Shown here piece after piece: positions 1 through 7,218 of a DNA stretch of 11,148 bases. The position numbers were made by a program, and so were the translations under genes. The notes beneath the pieces are model-generated. The model had not been told where the DNA came from and did no database searches. It was given only the letters and a program-made list of their open reading frames with translations. The number at the start of each line of letters is the position of its first letter. Positions within the stretch are counted from its first letter, which is position 1. Source of the DNA: an uncultured Pseudomonadota bacterium (GTDB taxonomy: Bacteria; Pseudomonadota; Gammaproteobacteria; Burkholderiales; SG8-39); contig CAIVVS010000139.1 in assembly GCA_903909415.1 (NCBI GenBank), positions 1 to 11,148 on the forward strand. Reading direction: 5' to 3'.

Positions 1-894
1 CATGAAGTCCGTGTCCGTGGCCACGTCGGGCCGCGCCAGCACGTACTTGGTGTTGAACACGTTCAGGCCCTTGTTCTCCATGGCGCCCATGTTGAAGTCG
101 CCCACCGCGACGATCATGTAGCCGTCCAGGTCCAGCTCCAGGCCGAACACCTCCTCGTCCCACTTCATCGAGCTCTTGAGGCAGGCCATCGCATGGCCGC
201 ACTGGTCGAGCTTGCCCGGCTCGACGTAGATCGCCAGCCGCGCGCGTCGTCCCGAGGCGGTGGTGTAGTGATCCTCCAGCATGTCGAGCTTGGCCGCCAC
301 CAGCGCGAACAGGTAAGCGGGCTTGGCGAAGGGGTCTTCCCATTTGGCCCAGTGGCGCGAATTTCCGTCACCGGCGTCTTTGCCAGAGGCAACGAGGTTG
401 CCGTTGGACAGCAGCTGCGTGTAGGTGGCGCGGTCGGCGTGGATGGTGACCGTGTACTTCGACATCACGTCCGGCCGGTCCGGGAAGTAGGTGATGCGCC
501 GGAAGCCCTGCGCCTCGCACTGGGTGAACAGGCCCGTCTTGGACGCATACAGCCCGCTCAGCTGGGTGTTGGCGCGCGGGTCGATGCGCACCACGGTCTG
601 CAGCGTGCAACGGTCCGGCAGCGAAGCGATGCGCAGCGATGCGTCATCCACCGCGTAGTCGCCGGCGGCGAGCGGCTTGCCGTCGATGGACACCGACACC
701 AGTTCCAGCACCTCGCCATCCAGCAGCAGCGGGGCCGCCTTGTCGGCGGAAGCCGGGTTGCGCTCCAGCCAGAGCGTCGCGCGCACCGTGGTGTGCTCGG
801 CGGCGATGTCGAAGTCCAGTTCCACCTTCGGCACCAGGAAGGCCGGCGGGGTGTAGTCCTTCAGGAAGATGGTGACGGGGACGGGGTCGCGCAT
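1..894 (-). CDS. pepN: Aminopeptidase N (M1 family), N-terminal part, cut by window edge
   Basis: Zinc-dependent M1 aminopeptidase that removes N-terminal residues from peptides in the cytoplasm. Only the first 298 codons are present; the E. coli enzyme is about 870 residues. I translated the minus strand from the ATG at 892-894. Residues 1-190 fit the N-terminal beta-sandwich domain and contain TQCEAQGFRRITYF at 124-137. This aligns with the E. coli segment whose Gln and Glu (here Q125 and E127) bind the substrate amino group. The exopeptidase motif GAMEN is at 270-274. The reading frame leaves the window at residue 298, just before the expected HExxH zinc site, so the metal ligands are not visible. 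A GAGG Shine-Dalgarno lies about 7 bases before the ATG. The gene stands 97 bases downstream of the Bug gene stop and has its own -10-like element. Identification is secure; completeness cannot be judged. Confidence 0.95.
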   Translation of the reverse strand, partial: MRDPVPVTIFLKDYTPPAFLVPKVELDFDIAAEHTTVRATLWLERNPASADKAAPLLLDGEVLELVSVSIDGKPLAAGDYAVDDASLRIASLPDRCTLQTVVRIDPRANTQLSGLYASKTGLFTQCEAQGFRRITYFPDRPDVMSKYTVTIHADRATYTQLLSNGNLVASGKDAGDGNSRHWAKWEDPFAKPAYLFALVAAKLDMLEDHYTTASGRRARLAIYVEPGKLDQCGHAMACLKSSMKWDEEVFGLELDLDGYMIVAVGDFNMGAMENKGLNVFNTKYVLARPDVATDTDFM

Positions 895-936
895 GGGGGA
901 GCCTCGGTGTTGCGATGAGCGGTCGGATCGGGGAGG

Positions 937-948
937 GGGAATGATAGC
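937..948 (-). promoter_or_regulatory. Candidate -10 region upstream of pepN
   Basis: Minus-strand GCTATCATTCCC contains TATCAT (941-946), a 5/6 match to the sigma70 -10 box, 46 bases before the pepN start. No convincing -35 hexamer is seen at 16-18 bases. The same 12-base string occurs upstream of the OCD gene at 3899-3910, which supports a functional element. Placement is inferred. Confidence 0.4.
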
Positions 949-973
949 TGGCCCCCGCGCCGGCTATCCGGTA

Positions 974-985
974 CCGCCCGGGCGG
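974..985. repeat. 12-base perfect palindrome in the Bug-pepN gap
   Basis: CCGCCCGGGCGG is a perfect palindrome starting 6 bases after the Bug receptor stop codon on the minus strand. As RNA it could form only a short GC stem with a minimal loop. There is no following T-run, so it is not a clear intrinsic terminator. It could be a weak transcript 3' end structure or chance in GC-rich DNA. Confidence 0.35.
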
Positions 986-991
986 GATGCG

Positions 992-1945
992 CTACTCGGC
1001 CTTGATGCCCGCTTCCTTCACCACGACGCCCCACTTCGCGTACTCGGCCTTCACGAAGGCCGTGAACTCCTCGGGCGTGCTGCCCAGCGGCTCCGCGCCC
1101 AGGTCCAGCAGGCGCTTGCGGGTATCGGGCGCAGCCACTGCCTTCCGGGTTTCGTCGGACAGGCGGTCAATGATGGCCTTGGGCGTCTTGGCCGGTGCGA
1201 ACACGCCGAACCAGGCGCTGACGTCGAAACCGGTGAGGCCCTGCTCGGCCAGCGTCGGCAGGTTGGGCAGGCTGGAAAGCCGTTTGGAACTGGTCACGCC
1301 AATGCCGCGCAGCTGCCCGCCCTGGACTCGGGGTACGAGGATCACGGATGTCAGGAAGGCCAGTGGCACCTGATTGCCCAGCAGTCCCTGCAAGGCGCCG
1401 CCGCCGCCCTGGTAGGGAACGACGGTGAGCTGCACCCCTGCGTTCGACTGGAGCAGCACGGTGGAGAGGTGCGGGGTGCTGCCGAATCCCGGGATCGCCG
1501 CCGACATGCCGGGCTTTGCTTTCATCAGGTCGAGCAGTTCGCGCAGGTTGTTCGCGGGCACCGACGGGTGGACGGCCAGGATGTCGGGCGCGGCGGCGAC
1601 GCTGGATACGGGGGCCAGTTCATCCAGCGAAAAGCCGATGCCCTTCATGAAGTGCGGGTTGAGCGTGTTGGCGATCGAACCCAACAGCAGGGTGTAGCCG
1701 TCGGGTGCTGCCTTGGCAACGGATTCGGAACCGATGTTGCCGCTGGCGCCGACGCGGCTCACGGCGATGACCTGCTGGCCGACCTGCTCGGTGAGCTTCT
1801 GGGCGAGCAGCCGGGTCACCGTGTCCGGCGTGCTGCCGGGCGATGAAGGGGCAACCAGGGTGACCGGGCGTGCCGGCCAGTTCTGCGCCTGTGCTGCGGC
1901 AACGGGCAAGGCTGCGAGCGCGAGTGCGACGAGTCTCAATTTCAT
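992..1945 (-). CDS. Bug/TctC family periplasmic solute-binding receptor (first)
   Basis: Tripartite tricarboxylate transporter receptor of the Bug family, 317 residues, the usual family length. These periplasmic proteins bind carboxylated or other small organic solutes. Residues 1-20 form a Sec signal peptide: a KLR basic start, an Ala/Leu core, then a probable cut after AQA before QNWP. The mature protein starts with the Bug signature WPARPVTLVAPSSPGS (23-38) followed by a conserved-type Asp at 41 in TPDTVTR. The common PPGG loop is SPGS here. AAPDGYTLLLG, the PYQGGGGAL segment and the LPNLPTLAEQG segment are also typical. The ATG is preceded by a strong AAAGGGAAG Shine-Dalgarno. The gene follows the GST gene by 13 bases and is last in the OCD-GST-Bug unit. 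No TctA or TctB gene is near, so the ligand and any transport partner are unknown. Confidence 0.92.
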   Translation of the reverse strand: MKLRLVALALAALPVAAAQAQNWPARPVTLVAPSSPGSTPDTVTRLLAQKLTEQVGQQVIAVSRVGASGNIGSESVAKAAPDGYTLLLGSIANTLNPHFMKGIGFSLDELAPVSSVAAAPDILAVHPSVPANNLRELLDLMKAKPGMSAAIPGFGSTPHLSTVLLQSNAGVQLTVVPYQGGGGALQGLLGNQVPLAFLTSVILVPRVQGGQLRGIGVTSSKRLSSLPNLPTLAEQGLTGFDVSAWFGVFAPAKTPKAIIDRLSDETRKAVAAPDTRKRLLDLGAEPLGSTPEEFTAFVKAEYAKWGVVVKEAGIKAE

Positions 1946-1958
1946 GGCTTCCCTTTGT

Positions 1959-2762
1959 TCAGTCGGATGATGCGAGCCTGCTGCGGAATTCAGCGATGAC
2001 CCTGTCGTCGGGCGGCGGCAGGCGCCATGGTTGCGGCGGCCGGCTGTCTTGCACGGAGGGTCGGGCGAGCAGTCGTTCCGACCAGGCCCGGCCCAGCGGG
2101 AGTCCGTCCCAGACGTGCTGGAAACCCAGGTTGGCGATGCGCTCGGCGAATGGCGCCATGGCCACGTCGCCCAGCGTGAACCCCTCCCCTTCCAGCCACG
2201 GGCCGCCGGTTTGCGCGAGGCGTGCGTCGATGCGCGCGGCGACGGCCACGCAGGCGCGGGCGCTGGCGAGCAGTTGCGGCCAGTCGATGGCGGCGTGCGC
2301 CGCGTCGAGGAACTTCTGACGGCGTGCCGGGTTCGGATGCCGCATCACCAGTTCCCGGAGTTCCCGTTCCGGCATCTTCGAGTAATGCGGCTTGTACAAC
2401 AGCTGGAAGCTTGCGTCGCGCACCGTGCCGTGCGCCACGTCGTCGTGGTACTTGAGCCAGCGCCGCGTGAACAGCCGGGAATGCGCATCCGTCGGCTGCA
2501 GGGCGGGTAGGGGAAAGGTTTCGTCCAGGTACAGGCAGATCAGCGTCGATTCATACAGCGGCTGGCCGTCGTGCACCAGCGTCGGCACCACGCCGTCCGG
2601 GTTGATCGCCAGGTAGGCGGGCAGCGAGTGCTCGAACTTGAACAATTCCACCCGCTGGTCCGCCCAGGGCAGGCCCTTCTCGGCCAGCGTGATCCGGACC
2701 TTGTAGGAGTGGACGGAGTTCCACTCGTGCCAGAGCTCGATGGCCTGCGGTTGCGCGCTCAT
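1959..2762 (-). CDS. Glutathione S-transferase family protein
   Basis: Probable cytoplasmic GST of 267 residues. The N-terminal thioredoxin-like domain (about 8-85) contains NSVHSYKVRI (15-24), where S16 or S19 could be the glutathione-activating residue. The cis-proline motif VVPTLV is at 58-63, and the gamma-glutamyl-binding pair E71-S72 is in YESTLICLYLDE. The all-helical C-terminal domain (about 95-267) contains the hydrophobic staple/N-cap FTLGDVAMAP at 195-204. The reading frame is open for 47 more codons upstream. I place the start at the ATG at 2760-2762 because the GST fold begins there and the longer form would lie inside the upstream OCD gene. The Shine-Dalgarno is weak (GAGCGGG). 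It starts 7 bases after the OCD stop, so it is co-transcribed and perhaps translationally coupled. The substrate is unknown; an isomerase or dehalogenase-like GST role is possible. Confidence 0.88.
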   Translation of the reverse strand: MSAQPQAIELWHEWNSVHSYKVRITLAEKGLPWADQRVELFKFEHSLPAYLAINPDGVVPTLVHDGQPLYESTLICLYLDETFPLPALQPTDAHSRLFTRRWLKYHDDVAHGTVRDASFQLLYKPHYSKMPERELRELVMRHPNPARRQKFLDAAHAAIDWPQLLASARACVAVAARIDARLAQTGGPWLEGEGFTLGDVAMAPFAERIANLGFQHVWDGLPLGRAWSERLLARPSVQDSRPPQPWRLPPPDDRVIAEFRSRLASSD

Positions 2763-2769
2763 TGCCCGC

Positions 2770-3870
2770 TCATGGGGATGACGCGTCATTCTTGCGGCGC
2801 TGCATGAACAGTTCCATCGGCAATTCCGTGCCGATGCCGCGCTCGCGCGCGACCTCCAGCACCCGCTTGCACACCGCAGCGAACTGGTTGCCCATGCCGC
2901 CATTGTTGTTGTGGTAGGTGATCTGGTCCGTGGAGCTGCGCCGTGGCGCGCGCCCGGTGACCAGTTCGCCGATCTCGCTGATCTTGTCCCAGGTGATCAG
3001 CCCCAGGCGCAAGGGCTGGGTCAGCTCCAGCTGGTCGTCGAGTTCGACCTGCTCCTTGAGGTTGACGGTGATCACGTCGGCGCGCCGCGCGCACTCGTCG
3101 TCGAGCTCCCTGCGCGGGTCGAAGCGGCTGGGCGAGAGCATGCCCACCACGTGGCAGCCCGGGGCCAGCCACTCGCCGAACAGTATCGGCCCGGCCGCGT
3201 TGGAGGCGGAGATGGCGATGTCCGCACCGCGCACCGCCTGCTCGGCGCTGTCCACCGCCGTGGCCTGCGCGAAGCCGAAGCGCTCGCCCATCTGCTCAGC
3301 GAAGCGCGCCCGGTTGGCCGGCGTGGGCGAATATACCCGCAGGCGTTTGAGCGACGGGCGCACCGCCTTCATGGCTTCGACCTGGGCGGCAGCCTGCTTG
3401 CCCGAGCCAAGGATGCCCAGCGTCTCCGCGTCGTGGCGGGCCAGGTACTTGGCGGCGATCGCCGAGGTCGCGCCGACGCGCAGCGCGGATACCGCATGGT
3501 CGTGCACGATGCCGACCAGTTCGTTGGTGTGCATGTCCCACACCAGCACGAATCCCGACACGTCGCCGCGGAACTCCAGCCGCTCCTTGCCGTCGCGGAC
3601 CGGCTTGGCGATCTGCGCGGCGTCCACCCGCAGCGCGGTGACGCCGATCGCCGGTACGGTGCCGCCGATGACGTTCAACCAGGCCCAGCGCGGCTCGTTC
3701 CAGTCCTTGCCGGTGCCGTCCAATGGGGAGTGGATGCGCCGCCGCGGCAGCACCTGCGTATGGCCTTCGCCCAGGTCGCGGAACGTCGCCTCGACCAGGT
3801 CGATGGCCTCGGCCATGCCGACCAGGCCGCGCGCCTGGTCGTTGGTGACGATGAGGGTTGTGTCGCGCAT
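2770..3870 (-). CDS. Ornithine cyclodeaminase / mu-crystallin family protein
   Basis: NAD(P)-dependent enzyme of the OCD/mu-crystallin superfamily, 366 residues, slightly longer than the common 310-350. The Rossmann nucleotide-binding motif GILGSGKQA lies at 152-160, preceded by the family segment [16 protein letters not shown] (129-144) with R131 at the position of the substrate-binding Arg. The motif [22 protein letters not shown] (235-256) matches the family region that carries the catalytic Asp. That Asp is not at the usual place: M244-L245-S246 follow the VVG. The Lys usually found in the GVK segment is also replaced (GVTALRVDA, 76-84). It is therefore unlikely to be a true ornithine cyclodeaminase. 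Imine reductase, alanine dehydrogenase-like or other amino-acid dehydrogenase activity is possible. A distinctive [11 protein letters not shown] lies at 320-330. First gene of the OCD-GST-Bug unit, with a promoter candidate 33 bases upstream. Confidence 0.88.
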   Translation of the reverse strand: MRDTTLIVTNDQARGLVGMAEAIDLVEATFRDLGEGHTQVLPRRRIHSPLDGTGKDWNEPRWAWLNVIGGTVPAIGVTALRVDAAQIAKPVRDGKERLEFRGDVSGFVLVWDMHTNELVGIVHDHAVSALRVGATSAIAAKYLARHDAETLGILGSGKQAAAQVEAMKAVRPSLKRLRVYSPTPANRARFAEQMGERFGFAQATAVDSAEQAVRGADIAISASNAAGPILFGEWLAPGCHVVGMLSPSRFDPRRELDDECARRADVITVNLKEQVELDDQLELTQPLRLGLITWDKISEIGELVTGRAPRRSSTDQITYHNNNGGMGNQFAAVCKRVLEVARERGIGTELPMELFMQRRKNDASSP

Positions 3871-3902
3871 GGGGGGCTCGGTGTGGCTAAGCGGAAGAGG
3901 GA

Positions 3903-3931
3903 ATGATAGCCGTCGAAGAGCCGGCTGTTTA
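3903..3931 (-). promoter_or_regulatory. Sigma70-like promoter of the OCD-GST-Bug unit
   Basis: On the minus strand TAAACA (3926-3931, 4/6 match to TTGACA) is separated by exactly 17 bases from TATCAT (3903-3908, 5/6 match to TATAAT). The -10 lies 33 bases before the ATG of the OCD gene. It sits in the 105-base gap between the helicase stop and the OCD start. Prediction from sequence only. Confidence 0.5.
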
Positions 3932-3975
3932 GGCGAAGATAGGCGACGCAGCCGTGAAGCAGCCCTGCAGCCCCG

Positions 3976-6900
3976 CTATGGCGCGCGAAGAACGCTGAAC
4001 TCTTGAAATAGCGCAGAAGAAAGTGGGGCGTCCAGATTCCACATGATGCTCATCGGACGGCTACCTTCATAGCTTGCAAGGCGCACCGGGCCGCATGCCC
4101 GATATGGCATCGATTTCCTTGCACGAACAAAGAGTTGGAATCGCCAGCCGTTAGTTGCACTTTCGATATAGCGCCTCCCGCCAGCGGTCTCCGGTGCAGC
4201 GCTGTTCTGGGTCTGCCAGTGAAATAGGAGTGGGCTGACCGCATAGTCCTTGTATGCGATTCCCGGGTGGTAGCCATTCGCTTTATCAAGCGTTACAAAC
4301 AGCAACTCGATCTTTCTCTCGAGTAGAGGAAGCACGCCGGATGTTATTGGGGGACGACGACTCGGAGTGAGCCATCCGAACGCGGTGGCAATCTCTCGGA
4401 GGTGATATGCCCCATGCAGGCAAAGCGGAGTGTCTTCGGCTTCGGGCAGATTGCGAAATGGCAAGGTACTTCTTGATTCCAGTACATCAGCGAGTTGTAC
4501 TAGTTCGTCACGCAATACTTCGTTGGCACTCAATTCGCGAAACAGGTCCGATTGCGAGCCGGCTTGGCTCGTAAGCGGAAAGATCTGATACGCGGCCATC
4601 TGCAAACGGGCCTCGAGGGCTCGCGCGTCGCTACGGTCCGGTGGCAGCGCGCTTTGGTAGGCAACATGCCTAAGTGCTTCAATTTGCTTTGGATCGTTTA
4701 CGTGAATCAAGCCGCCCAGCCGCTTTGACAGATCGAGGTCTTGTTCGGACAAGTCGGAAGAAATTAGTCCTGCAGCACGCTTGAGCGTTGTCCAGCCGCT
4801 ACTCCCGTTCTCGCGATAGATATCCGACAGCTCGATTCCTTGCTCATTGATGAACTCGGACAGAGTGATGACGCTACGACCCCGTATTGCGGAAAAAGCA
4901 GCAAGTTCGTTTCGTAGTCGGGACCAATTGTTGCTGGAAAACGATTGAAGGCTGGCAAGTACCTGTGTTCGCGTTTGCCTCTGCAAATGGATGTGACAAC
5001 CAGCGGGTAAGAAACCAAAGCTATTGGCTTTGACCGCATCTGCGAGTTCGCGGCGGGACATTCCAGTGATCGAACTCAAAAGCCGATCAAAGCGGAACTC
5101 CCGTCGGTGCTGTCCTACGAAGTCCAATACAAGACATGACTCCTTCTTTGGGGCTAAGCGAAGGCCGCGACCAATTTGTTGCTGGAAAAGCACTGGACTC
5201 TGAGTCGGGCGCAACATCAGCAATGTATCTACAAATGGAAGGTCAATGCCTTCGTTGTAGAGATCGACCGTGGCAATCGCGCAAATCTCACCGTCCTTGA
5301 GTTGTTTGGGCGCCCTTTGACGCTCTTCGCTATCGGTTTCTCCCGTGACGCATTTCGTCGGCAGGCCAGCGCGGCACAGGAATGCGGCCATGAATTCCGC
5401 GTGGGCGACCGAAACGCAGAAGACCAGAGCGTGCGAATTGCGTGGGCTTGCTGCAAGCCTATGCCATTCGGATACGACGAGGCGTGCTCGAACGTCATCA
5501 TTGGATAGGACGTTTGAAAGCGCGGCTATCTCTCCCCCTTGTCCCCAGGGAATATCGGTCAAATCGGTTGAGTCGTCGCAGGCGTAATACTCAAACGGTG
5601 CCAGCAACTGGAGATCGAGTGCGTGCCAAAGTCGGAGCTCTACAGTTGGGCTGCCGTCCGGACGGCTCTGAAAAAACTGAGAGACCAGCTGACCATCGCT
5701 ACGCTCTGGCGTTGCAGTTAGGCCAAGCAAGTATTTAGGGCGGACCTGCTGAACGAATGTGGCGAAGCGATTGGCCGTTTCGCGGTTTACGCCAATGCGA
5801 TGGCATTCGTCAACGACAACGCAGTTCCAGTAGCCCTCGCCATACGTGTCGACGAGTTCTCGACCGGCAACGCTATCTATCGTGGCAAAGAGGTGATCGC
5901 CTCGTTCAATGCTTGCGCCACCAACTAAAAGTTCGCCGAAGGTGTTATCTCGCAGCACTTCCCGATAGGTCCTTAGTGCCTGTCGAAGGATTTCTTCTCT
6001 ATGGGCAACGAACAGTAGACGGGGTTGGCTGTGCTCCCGATTGCAAAGGCTTCGGTAATCAAGCGCGGCAACAACAGTCTTGCCGGTTCCAGTTGCGGCG
6101 ACAACAAGGTTTCTCGTGCGGCCGTGACTTCGCTCCAAGGTCAGGGCTTCAAGCATCTCCCGTTGATAGCTTTTGGGCTGGATATCAAAAAACAGCGTTT
6201 GGTCAGGTATGCCGTGTCCGCCCTCTCTTAATAGGGCGGCATTGAGAGTTGTGCGATGCAGCTCGTTCGCTGGGTCAAACGGGACGAACTCATCGTCGTT
6301 CCAAGTCGTCTCAAAGTGTGCGATTGCGCGATCGAACACGGCCTGGTGTGACCGCTGCGTTAGCTTTACGGTCCACTCCATTCCTCCGGTAAGTGCCGCG
6401 CCGGACAAATTGGCACTTCCAACATAGGCAGAGCCAAATCCCGTCGATCTCCGGAAGATCCATGCTTTTGCATGCAGGCGGGTTCTACGGCCGTCCAGAG
6501 AGATGCGAACCTCGCATCCAGGAAGCCTTGCTAGCTGCATAACAGCTTGGGCTTCGGTCGCCCCGATATAGGTCGTCGTAAGGATTCGAATGCGAACCTT
6601 TGGCATTCCGTCTGCGCCGACAGATGTTGCTTGTTCTAGTACGTCGTATAGCTTTCGCACTCCAGATACGGTGATAAAGCTCACCAAGATGTCGACTTGG
6701 TCAGCAGAAAGTAATTCCCGCCGGATCTCCTGTAGGAGGGATGGGGAGTCTTTCGCCGCGGTAAATAGCCAGGGAGACAGTAGGCCTGTCTCTGGCGGTC
6801 TTGGTGGCGTCGCGCCGATGTATAGAGCCCGCAACAGCCGAGGCGGGGCGGTAAGTCGTTCACTCTCGGAGAAGGGAATCTCACGCCCAGTACGTGCCGT

Positions 6901-7140
6901 AAATCGGACGCGCAGTTCTGCCAACAGGCCATTGAGAAGTTCGACCTTTAGGGCAATGTGCTCGTCGTCGTTGTCCGCAAGATCCTCGAGCGCCCGGGAT
7001 AGCTGACGAGCGAATGCGTCGGCAAGTCGTTGGGACGATTCGTCCTTGAGATCCTCAATCAGCGCAGGTCGATCCCCGATGGCTACCTTGATTGCCTCGG
7101 TAAGCAGCAAGTCATATAGGCCAACGGGGTACGTGGACAT
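3976..7140 (-). CDS. PLD-nuclease / SF2 DECH helicase / DUF3427 protein, candidate defence gene
   Basis: Large 1054-residue multidomain protein, probably acting on DNA in the cytoplasm. Residues about 130-260 form a phospholipase-D/HKD domain: HAK (H223, K225) followed by GSAN (241-244). The canonical Asp of HxKxxxxD is absent. The SF2 helicase core spans about 320-690: KSYQREM (323-329), Walker A ATGTGKT (349-355), DECH (444-447), TATP (475-478), motif V with NEGID (629-633) and motif VI QQIGRGLR (654-661) with likely arginine fingers R658 and R661. Residues about 745-1050 match the DUF3427 region, including AYKDYAVSPLLFHWQTQN (962-979) and SYEGSRPMSIMWNLD (1023-1037). The frame opens 26 codons earlier, inside the Bug gene; I chose the ATG at 7138-7140 because the recognisable protein starts with STYPVGLYDLL. 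The gene follows the Bug stop by 16 bases. GC is lower than in all neighbours. Function as antiviral or plasmid-restricting nuclease-helicase is inference. Confidence 0.93.
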   Translation of the reverse strand: MSTYPVGLYDLLLTEAIKVAIGDRPALIEDLKDESSQRLADAFARQLSRALEDLADNDDEHIALKVELLNGLLAELRVRFTARTGREIPFSESERLTAPPRLLRALYIGATPPRPPETGLLSPWLFTAAKDSPSLLQEIRRELLSADQVDILVSFITVSGVRKLYDVLEQATSVGADGMPKVRIRILTTTYIGATEAQAVMQLARLPGCEVRISLDGRRTRLHAKAWIFRRSTGFGSAYVGSANLSGAALTGGMEWTVKLTQRSHQAVFDRAIAHFETTWNDDEFVPFDPANELHRTTLNAALLREGGHGIPDQTLFFDIQPKSYQREMLEALTLERSHGRTRNLVVAATGTGKTVVAALDYRSLCNREHSQPRLLFVAHREEILRQALRTYREVLRDNTFGELLVGGASIERGDHLFATIDSVAGRELVDTYGEGYWNCVVVDECHRIGVNRETANRFATFVQQVRPKYLLGLTATPERSDGQLVSQFFQSRPDGSPTVELRLWHALDLQLLAPFEYYACDDSTDLTDIPWGQGGEIAALSNVLSNDDVRARLVVSEWHRLAASPRNSHALVFCVSVAHAEFMAAFLCRAGLPTKCVTGETDSEERQRAPKQLKDGEICAIATVDLYNEGIDLPFVDTLLMLRPTQSPVLFQQQIGRGLRLAPKKESCLVLDFVGQHRREFRFDRLLSSITGMSRRELADAVKANSFGFLPAGCHIHLQRQTRTQVLASLQSFSSNNWSRLRNELAAFSAIRGRSVITLSEFINEQGIELSDIYRENGSSGWTTLKRAAGLISSDLSEQDLDLSKRLGGLIHVNDPKQIEALRHVAYQSALPPDRSDARALEARLQMAAYQIFPLTSQAGSQSDLFRELSANEVLRDELVQLADVLESRSTLPFRNLPEAEDTPLCLHGAYHLREIATAFGWLTPSRRPPITSGVLPLLERKIELLFVTLDKANGYHPGIAYKDYAVSPLLFHWQTQNSAAPETAGGRRYIESATNGWRFQLFVRARKSMPYRACGPVRLASYEGSRPMSIMWNLDAPLSSALFQEFSVLRAP

Positions 7141-7218
7141 GGTTTTCGCTTCGCGCTTACTGCGCCACGATTTTCGCGTCCTTAACAATCTTCGAATACT
7201 TCGCCGCCTCATCCGCAA
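3976..7218. other. Lower-GC segment, probable horizontally acquired insert
   Basis: Hand counts of sampled 60-base lines give 31, 32, 34 and 38 G+C inside the helicase gene (at 4861, 5881, 4081, 4141). Flanking metabolic genes give 43 and 44 (at 3301, 8761). The compositional change coincides with the single helicase gene and may run into the last 20 or so codons of the Bug gene. No integrase, transposase, tRNA or clear flanking direct repeat was found, so the mode of acquisition is unknown. Exact borders are approximate. Confidence 0.65.

Noticed and set aside
869..1846. A 325-codon plus-strand open frame opposite the first Bug gene
   Set aside because: Low-complexity composition without motifs; it is the antisense shadow of a clearly real gene.
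2763..2903. Longer 314-residue version of the GST protein
   Set aside because: The extra 47 residues lie inside the upstream OCD gene, are Ala/Arg/Ser/Cys-rich and precede the point where the GST fold begins.
3871..3975. Terminator for the helicase gene in the 105-base gap
   Set aside because: Only repeated GGCTGC units and short palindromes such as AGCCGGCT are present; there is no stem-loop followed by a T-run on the minus strand.
2911..4006. Two plus-strand open frames of more than 330 codons opposite the OCD gene
   Set aside because: No domain or plausible composition, and they overlap each other and the real OCD gene.
5757..6245. A 162-codon plus-strand frame inside the helicase gene, considered as a hidden partner gene
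   Set aside because: Composition is Arg/Gln-rich with no motif, and the opposite strand encodes helicase motifs I and II across the same bases.
3980..7157. GCGCGAAG near 3983 and its reverse complement near 7150 as terminal inverted repeats of the insert
   Set aside because: Eight bases made of common GC-rich sequence is too short to separate from chance, and no transposase or target duplication accompanies it.
7141..7218. Longer 1080-residue version of the helicase starting inside the Bug gene
   Set aside because: The 26 extra residues are almost all Arg, Lys and Ser and overlap Bug coding sequence; the ATG at 7138-7140 fits the recognisable N-terminus.
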